This document shows positions 17,487-26,682 of a stretch of DNA of 64,000 bases, one piece after another. A model generated the notes under the pieces. That model searched no databases, was not told the origin of the DNA, and saw nothing but the letters and a program-made list of their open reading frames with translations. How positions within the stretch are numbered: position 1 is the stretch's first letter; the number at the start of each line of letters is the position of its first letter. Origin of the DNA: Candidatus Borrarchaeum weybense. GTDB taxonomy: Archaea > Asgardarchaeota > Sifarchaeia > Borrarchaeales > Borrarchaeaceae. Position numbers and translations under genes: made by a program. The stretch is taken from contig JAHQJS010000008.1 in NCBI GenBank assembly GCA_019057385.1, positions 140,286 through 204,285 of the forward strand. Direction: 5' to 3'.

Positions 17487-18569
17487 ATGGGTGAAAACAT
17501 GAATGCAAAGAACGTTGTGATACTTTCCTTCTTTTTAGTTGCTTTGTTAACAGTCAGTTCCCCCTCATTAAAAGCCAGTGCAGAAGTGAACTCCCTACCC
17601 AATGGAATTACGACAATGGATTCCCCCAAATTTGATGGAACCAACGTAGTCGGCTTGCCCTACGATGCCACTTCAGATGTTGGAGAAAATAAGAATTTCA
17701 AATATGATTTAGAAAAAGATAGAGAATATGTCGTATTTGTTTACGGAGCCTTTATAGCCACAAACACTGATTATGACATTGAAGTGTACGAACCTGGCAA
17801 AAGCGAAGCATTGATAGTAAGTACAAGGGCTGCTGGAATGTTAGAAAAAATCACATTCAAAGCAGGTGAAGACGGTGAATATAAAATTAGAGTACGTAAC
17901 GACAAAGACGATTCAGGTGGCGATGAAGGAGCGAAGATCTTTTTAGCAGAAGTTGCCAAATTAGGAAATTCATATGAAGTTTTAATAGAACATCAAGAAA
18001 CCATTCACACTTACTACGCATTTTGGTTTGATGCGTCAGGTTATACCGGTAGTGAGATCACAGTAAAGTTAAAAACATCCAAAGATGTCGATATGTACCA
18101 AATGAGGCTTTATCCATTTGTAAGTGGAGAGGAGAGCGGTGAAGGTGAACAGTTTTATGATATCTTAGAATCTACTAGCGAACATGCGCTTCTTACTGCT
18201 GATGCCGGTCAAGCTGGAGAGGATCTCGAATTCTCGTTCATAGCCCAAGCTTCTTACGAAGGCGAATCCCTAGGTGTATCTAGTACATTATCCGATACAG
18301 TTAATGCTCAACAAGATGGAAATGAGTTCGAATCACCTGATGGTGTATTTATAATCTCGTTAATTGGAGAAAAAGGCGATGGCGAGTGTAAATTTACTAT
18401 TTCTGCAGAATCAGAAGATAAGGAAGAAACTCAACCAACAAATGAAACAACAACAGAAGAGCCCACAGTAAGACCCTTATGTTTAGGAACTTTAGCAGTG
18501 AGTGCGTTTACAGTTATCTCGTTAATTGCTATCGGAATAAAACGCAGAAGATACGGAGAAGAAACTTAA
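17487..18569 (+). CDS. Cell-surface protein with signal peptide and C-terminal anchor
   Basis: A 360-residue protein with an N-terminal signal peptide (VVILSFFLVALLTVSSPSLKASA), two beta-rich modules (about residues 45-155 and 160-300), an acidic Thr-rich stalk (KEETQPTNETTTEEPT) and a C-terminal membrane helix with a basic stop (SLIAIGIKRRRYGEE). The first module (KYDLEKDREYVVFVYG...) resembles pre-peptidase C-terminal-like beta domains; this is a weak resemblance. It is probably displayed on the cell surface, function unknown. The Met at residue 5 (MNAKN) is an alternative start. Confidence 0.7.
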   Translation: MGENMNAKNVVILSFFLVALLTVSSPSLKASAEVNSLPNGITTMDSPKFDGTNVVGLPYDATSDVGENKNFKYDLEKDREYVVFVYGAFIATNTDYDIEVYEPGKSEALIVSTRAAGMLEKITFKAGEDGEYKIRVRNDKDDSGGDEGAKIFLAEVAKLGNSYEVLIEHQETIHTYYAFWFDASGYTGSEITVKLKTSKDVDMYQMRLYPFVSGEESGEGEQFYDILESTSEHALLTADAGQAGEDLEFSFIAQASYEGESLGVSSTLSDTVNAQQDGNEFESPDGVFIISLIGEKGDGECKFTISAESEDKEETQPTNETTTEEPTVRPLCLGTLAVSAFTVISLIAIGIKRRRYGEET

Positions 18570-18759
18570 AATTGCGATTAAAAATTCCTCTCACAATTTT
18601 TTTCCATAACTGTTTTCCATAAAACAAATCAAAAATCAAATTTCATTTCTACTATTCTTCAAAAATTGAAGGAAGAAGAGAGAAGTTCCGATCTTTTTTA
18701 TGAAATTAATATGTTTTCAAATCAAAACCAAAATCAAAAAGATCGTTTTGCGAGGAATC

Positions 18760-19146
18760 TTATTTTAAAAGTTTTGCTATATTTTCCAGCGCAGTTTTTA
18801 GATTTAATCTGAGTAAGCCCAACTCTGCCCGTGCGTCTTGTCCTGCCAGTGCTGTAAGAGCAATATCTCCAGAATTTATGACAACAGCAAATCCCTCTTC
18901 GCAATCAATATCAATTTCACCAATCTTACCTTTATCTACTGCCTTGCCTAATGAACTAGCACCATTAACAATAGCCATTGCATATTCGATGATTTCATTG
19001 TGATTTAATTCTGTAAGTGTCTGGCCCGCTAGAATTTCACCTTTTTTTGGACGAAACGCGATTAAGCCTTCGATGGCGGGAATATTTTCCATAACATCAT
19101 TCAATTGATCTTCTATCTTCTTTTTCAATTTCTCAGTAACCATCAT
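18760..19146 (-). CDS. Roadblock/LC7 domain protein
   Basis: A 128-residue single-domain protein. The pattern of a first helix (KKKIEDQLNDVMENIPAIEG), a beta-strand with GLIAFRPKKGEILAG, a central helix and final strands with ALTALAGQDARAELG fits the Roadblock/LC7 fold. These proteins are regulators or GAP-like partners of small GTPases (MglB, DYNLRB, Ragulator subunits). It is divergent from four further Roadblock genes and an MglA-like GTPase in the next 5.5 kb, which supports the assignment. Confidence 0.75.
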   Translation of the reverse strand: MMVTEKLKKKIEDQLNDVMENIPAIEGLIAFRPKKGEILAGQTLTELNHNEIIEYAMAIVNGASSLGKAVDKGKIGEIDIDCEEGFAVVINSGDIALTALAGQDARAELGLLRLNLKTALENIAKLLK

Positions 19147-19521
19147 CTATCACCAAAGCGATTCTAGTCTAATGAATCTACTAAGATAATAAAACTCACA
19201 TGTTTAAAACATTTTTCGGTTGTATTTTTTGGTTCCCTTTTAGTGAATATACAGATAGAGTGAGGTTATAATGAGATAATTTTAATTGCATGCAAGTTTT
19301 ATCACTCCTCTGTAAGATGACCCTGCATGTATTTTTTTGATTCTATTGCGATCAGATTTTTTTCTGATGAATACAAACTGCGGGGAACTAATATTCAGAT
19401 CTCTAAACGTCTTAAATATAAAAGGAAGAAAACACTTATTAAGGAAGTATTTGATCTATAATCTATAGAGACTTAATCTCTAGAAACCACTGACATCCGA
19501 AAATACTTCGGAGGCCATTAT
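19147..19521. promoter_or_regulatory. Promoter region between divergent Roadblock genes
   Basis: 375 bp without a gene. A TATA-like CTTAAATATAAAAGG lies at about 19410-19424, and TAGAGACTTAATCTCTA, an interrupted dyad, just downstream at about 19466-19482. A ggagg ribosome site precedes the TTG start at 19522. Confidence 0.5.
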
Positions 19522-19821
19522 TTGATTAGTCAAAAAGTTTTTCAATCAACGTTGAAGAAACTGAAGGCGCATGAAGGCGTGAGGGGAGTTATTGTAACTA
19601 ATTCTGAAGGACTCCCTATTAGTTCAACGCTCGATACTGATAAAACAGAAAAAGTTGCCGCATTAATTACTTCACTAGTTGGAAAAGCAAAATCAATCGT
19701 AACCGAATTAGATGAGAAGAACTTAAATTTCTTCACGATAGACACGAAAGGCGGCGAGGTACTAGTTGCACCAGAAGAAACATATATATTGATTGTTTTA
19801 AAGGACAAGAGAAAAGCGTAG
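19522..19821 (+). CDS. Roadblock/LC7 protein resembling eukaryotic dynein light chain roadblock
   Basis: A 99-residue protein consisting only of a Roadblock domain. Segments GVIVTNSEGLPISSTLD, NLNFFTIDTKGGEVLVAP and YILIVLKDK line up in order with the family consensus seen in eukaryotic DYNLRB (G-x-IV-x-N-x-EG-x-PI-x-ST-x-D; LTFLRI; VAP; YFLIVI), and the length matches closely. In eukaryotes this protein dimerises and binds the dynein intermediate chain; in prokaryotes relatives regulate MglA-type GTPases. The start is TTG after an aggagg-like site (ggaggccatta). The eukaryote-like pattern is recalled, not searched. Confidence 0.85.
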   Translation: MISQKVFQSTLKKLKAHEGVRGVIVTNSEGLPISSTLDTDKTEKVAALITSLVGKAKSIVTELDEKNLNFFTIDTKGGEVLVAPEETYILIVLKDKRKA

Positions 19822-19978
19822 TATCTCACTGGAATTCGTATACAGATTATTAAAATGATCTATACTTTGATGCACGAACAGATTGTGGAGAAACCTACTA
19901 GAAAGATTTTATATAGTAATGTTTCGAATCTTAATCATAAGATAATTATTTTATCAAATCTCAAGAAGTGAATTAAAG

Positions 19979-20464
19979 ATGCTAAATGTTAAAGCATTTG
20001 ATGAAATCCTTAGTAAGATTATAAAGAGCGAAAGCGGCATTAAGAAAGTCATTTTAGTAGACAGGACAGGTCTCACAATTGCACATGTAAGCAAGTTTAG
20101 TTACTACCCGGTAGATATCGACGGAATTGGGGCCATCGCCAGTGCAGTGTTTTGTGCTAGTGAAGAACAAGGTAAAAACCTGGATATCGGCGAACTAAAG
20201 ATTGTGACTTCCGAATTTGATGACGGCAAAATATTTGCAGCAAGCTGTGGAAAAGGCGTCTTATGCGTGATTACCGAAGCCGATGTCAACATTGGAATGG
20301 TTCGACTTGTCATCAAGAAAGGATCCGACAAACTGCAACAAATCTTAGATGAGTTCCTTGCCGAGAAACCAACAGCAGCACCTACGCCAACACCCGAAAC
20401 AACGAAGGAACTTGCAGAAAAAGAAGAACTTGAGGCTGCTCTCAAAGAATTAGAGAAATTCTAA
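19979..20464 (+). CDS. Roadblock/LC7 domain protein with charged C-terminal tail
   Basis: A 161-residue protein with a Roadblock/LC7 domain at about residues 1-120 (GIKKVILVDRTGLTIAHVSK; GIGAIASAVFCASEEQGKNL; DDGKIFAASCGKGVLCVITE). It is followed by a proline/threonine linker (AAPTPTPETTKE) and a short helical acidic tail (AEKEELEAALKELEKF). The tail may mediate coiled-coil contacts. It lies 100 bp before the small GTPase gene on the same strand, so it is the best candidate for that GTPase's direct partner. Confidence 0.8.
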   Translation: MLNVKAFDEILSKIIKSESGIKKVILVDRTGLTIAHVSKFSYYPVDIDGIGAIASAVFCASEEQGKNLDIGELKIVTSEFDDGKIFAASCGKGVLCVITEADVNIGMVRLVIKKGSDKLQQILDEFLAEKPTAAPTPTPETTKELAEKEELEAALKELEKF

Positions 20465-20563
20465 ATCTTTTACCTTTTTATATTTGCTTTATTTCTAGTT
20501 CTCACTCTGTTTTTAACACTTAAGCCTGATTTAGTTTACTCAAGAGGCGGACAGAGGATTATC

Positions 20564-21151
20564 ATGAAAAAAGATGCGTCAGGGAGGATACATTTCAAAA
20601 TTGTCTTCGTGGGTGCATCACCTTCAGGAAAAACTACTGCACTTAAATGGATACATCAAAATGTCGAGGGTTATAATAAAGGCGGTTTTACTTCAGTCGA
20701 CGATCCAAACGGTTTCACTCTATATTTCGACTATACAACATTAATGTCTGACTCCAATGTTATTTTTGATGTATATACAGTTGCAGGCCAAAAACGTCAT
20801 AAACATCAGCGAAATGTAGTTTTAAAGGGCACTGATGGAATTATTTTCGTTGTTGACAGTTCTCGAAAGATGATGCCTGATAATAAATTCAGTGCTGATG
20901 AAATACGAGAATATGTTAATAACAAACTTGATAGTAAACTCCCAATGGTTATTATGCTAAATAAACGAGATGCTCCAGATTCTCTAACTAAGAAGGCGAT
21001 TTTAGCAGAACTTGAATTAGTAAAATATCCAGTTTACGAAACTATTGCAATAAAAGGAATAGGAATTAAAAATGCGTTCACGTCCCTTGCACGTGAAATT
21101 TTATCGCAAAATCTTCATGAAATTGAAGATAAAAAAAGAATGGCGTCCTAA
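20564..21151 (+). CDS. MglA/Ras-like small GTPase
   Basis: A 195-residue GTPase. The P-loop is GASPSGKTTALKW (GxxxxGKT) near residue 17. Switch II reads VYTVAGQKRHKHQ, the MglA-type TVxGQ in place of Ras DTAGQ. G4 is LNKRDAP (NKxD) near 140, and a plausible G5 is ETIAIKG. The strand IIFVVDSSRKM is typical. No lipid-attachment cysteine is visible. MglA-family GTPases control polarity and motility in bacteria, and related Gtr/Rag-like proteins exist in archaea and eukaryotes. It sits among Roadblock genes, the usual regulators of this class. Confidence 0.88.
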   Translation: MKKDASGRIHFKIVFVGASPSGKTTALKWIHQNVEGYNKGGFTSVDDPNGFTLYFDYTTLMSDSNVIFDVYTVAGQKRHKHQRNVVLKGTDGIIFVVDSSRKMMPDNKFSADEIREYVNNKLDSKLPMVIMLNKRDAPDSLTKKAILAELELVKYPVYETIAIKGIGIKNAFTSLAREILSQNLHEIEDKKRMAS

Positions 21152-21329
21152 GAAGAGTTCTCCGCTTTTCAGTAAACTGTAAAGTTAGGTTTCAGTGAAG
21201 AGTCCTTCTCGCCGATAAAGTTAAATGTGAAGATCTAGATTACCTCAATGTGGAGTATTTAACATGCATTTCATTTTATAAATAAACCTTGTTTCAGAAA
21301 TCAAAATGGGTTTTTAAGGAAGTGACTTC

Positions 21330-21698
21330 ATGGAGGAAAAAGAAGGTGCATTACTAAGAATTCTTAAGGAGCTTAGAACAACAGTTGCATCAATAGAAGC
21401 GGCAGCAATAGTTAGCGTGGAAGGATTACCTATAACTAGTGACCTTCCTGGCGACATTGACGAAACGCGAATTGCTGCTATGACTGCTGCCATGCTTTCG
21501 CTAGGCGAAAGAGCAGCGATTGAGCTTGGCAAAGGTGAATTAGAAAGAATTTTTGTAGAAGGAAAAGATGGACACGTGATTGCGAGCGGTGCTGGAGAAA
21601 ATGCGGTGTTAACTGTTAGCACAATAAAAGGGGCGAAATTAGGGCTAATATTTTTAGAAATGAAACGTGCAGTAGAGAAAATATCTGAAATTCTCTGA
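21330..21698 (+). CDS. Roadblock/LC7 domain protein
   Basis: A 122-residue MglB-like single-domain protein. ALLRILKELRTTVASIEAAAI is the first helix and edge strand, VEGLPITSDLPGDIDETRIA the loop and central helix, and then AAMLSLGERAAIELGKGELERIFVEG and the final strands. Very similar in plan to the protein at 24.3 kb (both have GLPI followed by a five-to-ten-residue loop and a long central helix with LG). The ATG follows aaggaagtgac. Confidence 0.82.
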   Translation: MEEKEGALLRILKELRTTVASIEAAAIVSVEGLPITSDLPGDIDETRIAAMTAAMLSLGERAAIELGKGELERIFVEGKDGHVIASGAGENAVLTVSTIKGAKLGLIFLEMKRAVEKISEIL

Positions 21699-21844
21699 CA
21701 TACTCCCACAGTTAAAGCAGTGAGGTTCTACATTTCTATGGTGAGAAATGAGGGGCGTGCCACCGCCCTGTTAACGACTCCCGCAGAGAGGAGTTCTCCC
21801 TGAGCGAGCCCTATATTTCCATTGATAATAATTGCAGACAATTA

Positions 21845-22040
21845 AGCAAGAAAGCACCACCGCTTTAGCGTGGTGAGGAATTGCGTGGTGTTTATATAGT
21901 TTTTGGTAATAACACTCTTTGAGTACCTACGGGGCGTAGGGAATTTACGCCTGTGGAGATAAGACCTCCGTAACCCGTCAAGGGGATCGAGTCTGTCGTA
22001 GAAGCAGGAAGCCTCGAGGCTTTAGCACGAGGTAGCTCAC
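21845..22040 (+). mobile_element. TnpB-type element, ORF-less (family C)
   Basis: Left end AAGCAAGAAAGCACCACCGC with hairpin, interior CCTACGGGGCGTAGG hairpin, core ACGCCTGTGGAGATAAGACC with TCCGTAACCC, right end GAGGTAGCTCAC. Almost the exact reverse complement of 55628-55827; the two copies look recent. About 196 bp, no ORF. Confidence 0.72.
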
Positions 22041-22343
22041 CGAACTACACTGGACCACACCACAGGGGCTTCATCTTCTGTGATCCTACCAGAGGTCTTG
22101 TATCCCTGCCATCCCTGCCTTCCCTCTGATAGTCATACGTTGATTGATGCCTTTATGCACAGCCCCAGAGTCTATACCATCTCTCTGTCTTACCCACCCT
22201 CCACCAGACTGTGCGGCAATGACCACTTTACAGAGTGGGCCAAAACTATTTAAGTGTTAGGGAGACCCCGTGATGAAAATGATGGCAGTGAACATCAACT
22301 ACCGCAATTCATCCCACACCTGAAGCAGTGGGCTTTCTTGCTT
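22041..22343 (-). mobile_element. TnpB-type element relic (family D)
   Basis: Starts with GAACTACACTGGACC, contains TGTGATCCTACCAGAGGTCT and GTATCCCTGCC as in 16077-16368, and ends with CGCAATTCATCCCAC plus a hairpin (CACACCTGAAGCAGTGGG region). It directly abuts the family C copy. Confidence 0.55.
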
Positions 22344-22531
22344 AGCTACCTGTAAGTTGTCCATAATAATACCCAAATGGAACTTTTTCTTTTTAAAACC
22401 TAAAAAAGGTTTAAATGAAAACGTGTCGTCAATAAAATGGTTTATAAGTTATATAGCTAAATGAACATTTATTATTTTCATATCAATATTCAAAGAGCTC
22501 GTTTCTCGAAAAAGAGCGTGAGGTGTTAAAA

Positions 22532-24091
22532 TTGAGCGAAAAACGATCTACGCTTGATAAAGTAATGGAGGTATCACTTAGAAGGGGTCTAGTCTTCCCA
22601 ACTGCCGAAATCTACGGTGGTTTTGCGGGCGTTTACGATTTCGGTCCTGTAGGGAGCTTCCTAAGAGAAAATCTGATCAATTTTTGGTTACAATACTTTG
22701 TAAAAACTGAGATTGATCCTCCAGTTTACTTACTGAGTGGAGGAACTGTGTTACCTTTCGAAGTTCTAAAAGCTTCGGGACATGTTGACCACTTTGTTGA
22801 CCCCATCGTTTCATGTTCGTCCCCAGAATGCAAGACAGAATTCCGTGCCGATCATCTTATTGAAGATGCTACAGGACAATTTGTTGAAGGATTGGATGAA
22901 CAAGAATTAACTCGAATTATACGCGAGAATAATATAAGATGCCCAAACTGTGACTCTGAATTAGCTGACGTGACGATTTTTAATCTCATGTTGGCCACAA
23001 AGGTCGGTGCAGGTAAGGGCACTGTGGCGTATATGAGACCCGAGACCGCACAGATAATGTTCCTAGACTTCAAAAGAACAGCTATTAGCATGAGAGCGAA
23101 GCTTCCTTTTGGTATAGCTCAAGTTGGAAGTTCTTACAGAAATGAAATCTCACCGAGAAAAGGCCTTATTCGCCTAAGAGAATTCGAACAGATGGAAATC
23201 GAAATGTTTGTAGACCCCGCCACTCTAAATGAACAACCCAATTTTGATGAAATTAAAAATGTCAAGTTAAGACTTTTGACAAGAGAGGGTCAAGAGAAAG
23301 AACCACAAGAAATCTTAGAAATAACTGCAGACGAATCTGTAAAGCAGAATATCTTACCGAACCAATATTTTGCGTATTATTTAGCAAAAGAAACAGTTTT
23401 TTACACTCGTTGCGGTATTCCACGGGATAAATTCAGGTTTAGGCACATGAAACCCGAGGAGACGCCGCACTATTCAGGCGGGAACTGGGATTTAGAGATC
23501 GAATTACCAAGAGGCGAAAATTCACAAATAGTTGAGATTGTTGGCAACGCTTATCGTCAAGCCTATGATCTTGGTAATCATGCAAAACATAGCGGTGAAG
23601 ATCTCAGTATTGAGACAGAAAATGGCGAAAACATCATCGCTCATGTTGTTGAACCTTCATTCGGAGTAGACAGAAGTACTCATTGTATCTTAGAACACTG
23701 TTTCAGAGAAAAAGGTGTCGATAGAGATTGGACATGGTTTCAATTTCCTAATGTTATCGCACCAATTTCGGTTCAAGTCTATCCTTTAATGCGAAAAGAT
23801 GGGATGCCTGAAAAGGCAAGGGACATTTATGTCAAATTAAAAAAAGATGCTGGATTTAATGCTATATATGATCAGGCTGGATCTATTGGAAGGAGATATG
23901 CACGTGCTGACGAAATCGGATGTCCTTATTGCTTAACAATAGACTATACAACATTAGAAGATGACTCCGTTACAATACGTGACCGCGATTCGATGAAACA
24001 AATCCGAGTACCTTTAAGTAAACTTGTCGATATACTGAGACAATTACTTGAGGAAAACATCAAATTTGCAGAGGCAGGTCAGCCTGTCTAG
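22532..24091 (+). CDS. glyS: Glycyl-tRNA synthetase (archaeal/eukaryotic type)
   Basis: A class II synthetase of about 519 residues, charging tRNA-Gly. Visible are GLVFPTAEIYGGFAGVYDFG at the N-terminus (motif 1 region), two zinc-type cysteine pairs (CSSPEC and CPNC), YMRPETAQIMFLDFK, the motif 2 strand FGIAQVGSSYRNEISPRKGL followed by REFEQMEIEMF, motif 3 FGVDRSTHCILEH, and a C-terminal anticodon-binding domain (PISVQVYPLM). The TTG at 22532 with gaggtg six bases upstream is preferred over a GTG at 22523. It is embedded between Roadblock genes; no functional link is evident. Confidence 0.95.
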   Translation: MSEKRSTLDKVMEVSLRRGLVFPTAEIYGGFAGVYDFGPVGSFLRENLINFWLQYFVKTEIDPPVYLLSGGTVLPFEVLKASGHVDHFVDPIVSCSSPECKTEFRADHLIEDATGQFVEGLDEQELTRIIRENNIRCPNCDSELADVTIFNLMLATKVGAGKGTVAYMRPETAQIMFLDFKRTAISMRAKLPFGIAQVGSSYRNEISPRKGLIRLREFEQMEIEMFVDPATLNEQPNFDEIKNVKLRLLTREGQEKEPQEILEITADESVKQNILPNQYFAYYLAKETVFYTRCGIPRDKFRFRHMKPEETPHYSGGNWDLEIELPRGENSQIVEIVGNAYRQAYDLGNHAKHSGEDLSIETENGENIIAHVVEPSFGVDRSTHCILEHCFREKGVDRDWTWFQFPNVIAPISVQVYPLMRKDGMPEKARDIYVKLKKDAGFNAIYDQAGSIGRRYARADEIGCPYCLTIDYTTLEDDSVTIRDRDSMKQIRVPLSKLVDILRQLLEENIKFAEAGQPV

Positions 24092-24220
24092 TTTTTTAAT
24101 TAACCTTGTTCCATCTTTGTGGTGGTATTTATATTTTTTTAATATTTCATTAGATTAGTGTACATACCGATCGCTAACTCCTCGTTCTTCGATTAAAGTG
24201 CTTCCTAGCGATAAAATATT

Positions 24221-24253
24221 TAAGTATCGGAATGGATTAATCTAAGTATCGGA
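24221..24253 (+). promoter_or_regulatory. Tandem repeat upstream of Roadblock gene
   Basis: TAAGTATCGGA occurs at 24221-24231 and again at 24243-24253, a 22-bp phase (two helical turns), just after an AAATATTTAAG TATA-like box. A plausible operator for the gene at 24288. Confidence 0.45.
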
Positions 24254-24287
24254 TGTATGGATCGCCCCGCTCCAGGAGACTCGCCCT

Positions 24288-24707
24288 ATGGCAAAGAAAA
24301 AGAAAAAAGAATCAAAAGCAAGCCAAGAACAGAAAATTCAGGCACTCCTTGATGAACTGATCGATGGTGAAGAGATCACGGATGGTGCCGTTGTCAGTAC
24401 TGTTGGATTACCTATAGTCAATAACTTTTCTGAAGATATGCCTGAAATCACTATAAGTGCTATGGCATCCTCAGTTTTAGCAATAGCAACAGAGGGACAT
24501 GGTTCTCCTGATCTTGGCGAAATGAAGGCAGCAATTTTAGACTTCAATAATGGTAGTATCATCTTAAAAAAGATCTATGGACCTAATTATCTTGGTATTC
24601 TTATTATCTATACAACTTTGCAGACGTCAAATCAAATTAGTTCTTTATTAGATAGAATTGAAATATCTGCTGCTAAATTAGCAACAATCATGTTAAATTC
24701 CCAATAA
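24288..24707 (+). CDS. Roadblock/LC7 domain protein with basic N-terminal tail
   Basis: A 139-residue protein. A Lys-rich tail (MAKKKKKESKASQEQK) precedes a Roadblock domain: first helix QALLDELIDGEEI, strand AVVSTVGLPIVNNFSED, central helix SAMASSVLAIATEGHGSPDL, and final strands AAILDFNNGSIILKK and YLGILIIYTTL. It is the fifth Roadblock gene of the cluster. The basic tail could contact acidic membrane lipid or nucleic acid (inference). Confidence 0.8.
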   Translation: MAKKKKKESKASQEQKIQALLDELIDGEEITDGAVVSTVGLPIVNNFSEDMPEITISAMASSVLAIATEGHGSPDLGEMKAAILDFNNGSIILKKIYGPNYLGILIIYTTLQTSNQISSLLDRIEISAAKLATIMLNSQ

Positions 24708-24857
24708 CATACATGAACGGTTTGCCATTAACCAATACTAAAAACTAGATCAACTATTCTTCTTCTTTTTCAAAATATTTATTTTCTTAATGAATGATGA
24801 AGCAATTAGCTGTTTTTTTAATGATTGTGATTTTTCCTGATAGTGTTATTAAAGCGC

Positions 24858-26546
24858 TCACATATATCCTAAGCCTTTTAATCGTTCCATGATTTCTAAT
24901 TCTTCCTCTTTAGTAAGTATTTCTCGTTCATCATCTTCTATTTCTTCATTCTTTCTTGTTTCTTCTTCGATTTTTTCTAATCTGTTGTAAAGAACTGAAT
25001 TAGTATCAAATATGTTTCTGAGAACGTTTCCATCCATCATTTGAGGAATTGGTATATCCAATATGTGCAAAATTGTTGGTGCGATATCCATAACATTTGC
25101 CTCTACTTGGACAGGGTGTATATCTTTTCCAAATGACATGAAAACTCCGTTAATATCATGTGCAGCCTTCCAAATATGTCCATTTGGTTCATTCGTTGAT
25201 TTTTGCGCCAGATCTTTTTTATTGCTAAATATATCATTTCCGAAACCACCAAACATGGCAAACCCATCATTTAATTGAATTAATAGATCTGGTGCATCCT
25301 TTAAATATGGGCCAGCATAGATTTCTTCACGTTTGTAGATTTTTGATACTATTTTTCTGCCCGTTTCTGGTTCAGTGAGTTTAGAGAGTTTAAATGCAAT
25401 CGAATCTCGCAAATCATTATATTCTTCTGGATTAACTATTCCATTCTGTTCTCTGCCCTTTAAATTAATTCTTAAACCTTGACCAGTAAAAGAGTAAGAA
25501 AAAGCTTTAGTTTTATGCCAATCACAATATTTACGAATATTACTTAAATTTAGTGCAAAAAATGAAATGAGACGTTTTGGAATCACCTTATGAAGTATCT
25601 TGTACCATTTCGAGTGAGCATGTCTCATTAGTACAGCATTACTACTTTCGGTAGTAAAACCATGCTTAATTAACCATGCTGAGAAGGAGCCTTGGCTTTT
25701 AAGATGAAGCAATCCTATGCTTTTTAGCCAGTTGTTAATATAGAAGTCTCGTTTTACTTGTTGAAACCCGTGATCCGATACAATAAAATTAATTGTGTTC
25801 TCATCAAGTTTTTGAAGAATTTCACTAATAATCGAATCTATCAACTCATAATATTTGAGAATGACATTATACCTTATTGCTCCTTTTGATGTGTTCATCT
25901 GAAGATGAGTGTCCCAAAGAAAGTGTTGTAGACGATCTGAACCGACAAATATAACCATAAAAAAGTCCCAATCTTTTTCTTCCATTAAATATAAAACTGC
26001 GCGTTTTCTTGCTTCTGTTAGATGGTAAATGTCATTTACAAAGATTGATTTATGATTTAAATAAAATTCTTCTACATCCACATCTATACGATAATCAGGC
26101 ACGTTGTCAAGTAATTCCTGCTTTAAAGAATTTGGATAGGTAAAATTACTTTCCATTCCAGGTGATCCCAATCCTGAGATCATTAATCCATTAACCTTTT
26201 CAGGTGGATAGGTAAACGGAAAATTCACTATGACTGTCTTTTTACCATTTTCATTCAATATATGCCATATTGCTTTACCCTTCCGCTTTTTTAAGTAACT
26301 TAATTTGAGATCATAACCATCAGAAGTTTCTGCAAAGAAATCAAAAATCCCATGTCTTCCAGGATTCGTTCCTGTGACAATTGAGGTCCACGCCGGCGGA
26401 CTAAGCGGTGGAATTGTACTCTTAAGAAATCCGCTTGCACCTTGTTTAACTACTTTAGAAAAGGTAGGAAGCTTATGTAAATTGGGTTTAATTATTTCAA
26501 AAGTTGCACCATCAATTCCTATTACAAAAACCTTCTTTTCAGCCAT
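24858..26546 (-). CDS. Alkaline-phosphatase-superfamily phosphodiesterase/nucleotide pyrophosphatase-like protein
   Basis: About 562 residues. VFVIGIDGATFEII carries the first metal-binding Asp; STIPPLSPPAWTSIVTGTNPGRHGIFDFF carries the catalytic Thr/Ser region; FIVSDHGFQ gives the DHG motif; GHIWKAAHDINGVFMSFG supplies a later metal-binding His region. This is the type I phosphodiesterase family common in archaea; the substrate is unknown. The ATG at 26546 follows cggtgaaac; a GTG three codons upstream is less likely. An (ATC)11 run lies immediately upstream. Confidence 0.85.
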   Translation of the reverse strand: MAEKKVFVIGIDGATFEIIKPNLHKLPTFSKVVKQGASGFLKSTIPPLSPPAWTSIVTGTNPGRHGIFDFFAETSDGYDLKLSYLKKRKGKAIWHILNENGKKTVIVNFPFTYPPEKVNGLMISGLGSPGMESNFTYPNSLKQELLDNVPDYRIDVDVEEFYLNHKSIFVNDIYHLTEARKRAVLYLMEEKDWDFFMVIFVGSDRLQHFLWDTHLQMNTSKGAIRYNVILKYYELIDSIISEILQKLDENTINFIVSDHGFQQVKRDFYINNWLKSIGLLHLKSQGSFSAWLIKHGFTTESSNAVLMRHAHSKWYKILHKVIPKRLISFFALNLSNIRKYCDWHKTKAFSYSFTGQGLRINLKGREQNGIVNPEEYNDLRDSIAFKLSKLTEPETGRKIVSKIYKREEIYAGPYLKDAPDLLIQLNDGFAMFGGFGNDIFSNKKDLAQKSTNEPNGHIWKAAHDINGVFMSFGKDIHPVQVEANVMDIAPTILHILDIPIPQMMDGNVLRNIFDTNSVLYNRLEKIEEETRKNEEIEDDEREILTKEEELEIMERLKGLGYM

Positions 26547-26557
26547 ATGTTTCACCG

Positions 26558-26591
<34 letters not shown>

Positions 26592-26682
26592 GGGCAGGGA
26601 TTGTCCATCGATCCTGTTTGACATATCCCGCTGGGAATGGATGACTCAGGAAATCCCCCTACAAGTAGGGGTGGTAGTTCAC
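26592..26682 (+). mobile_element. Solo right end of a family A TnpB-type element
   Basis: GGGCAGGGATTGTCC, CCTGTTTGACAT and CGCTGGGA, then a terminal hairpin (AAATCCCCCTACAAGTAGGGG) and GGTAGTTCAC. These match, in complement, the right half of the element at 12347-12588. The left end is missing or replaced by the ATC repeat. The TCA at 26679-26681 inside GTTCAC gives the TGA stop of the NFACT gene. Confidence 0.65.

Larger units (their letters stand above)
21699..22531. other. Gene-free stretch filled with element debris
   Basis: About 830 bp between a Roadblock gene and glyS. It contains a GC-rich fragment of unknown origin (about 21740-21815, including GGGGCGTGCCACCGCCCTG), two abutting TnpB-type elements (21845-22040 and 22041-22343), and AT-rich promoter sequence before glyS. 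Confidence 0.6.
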
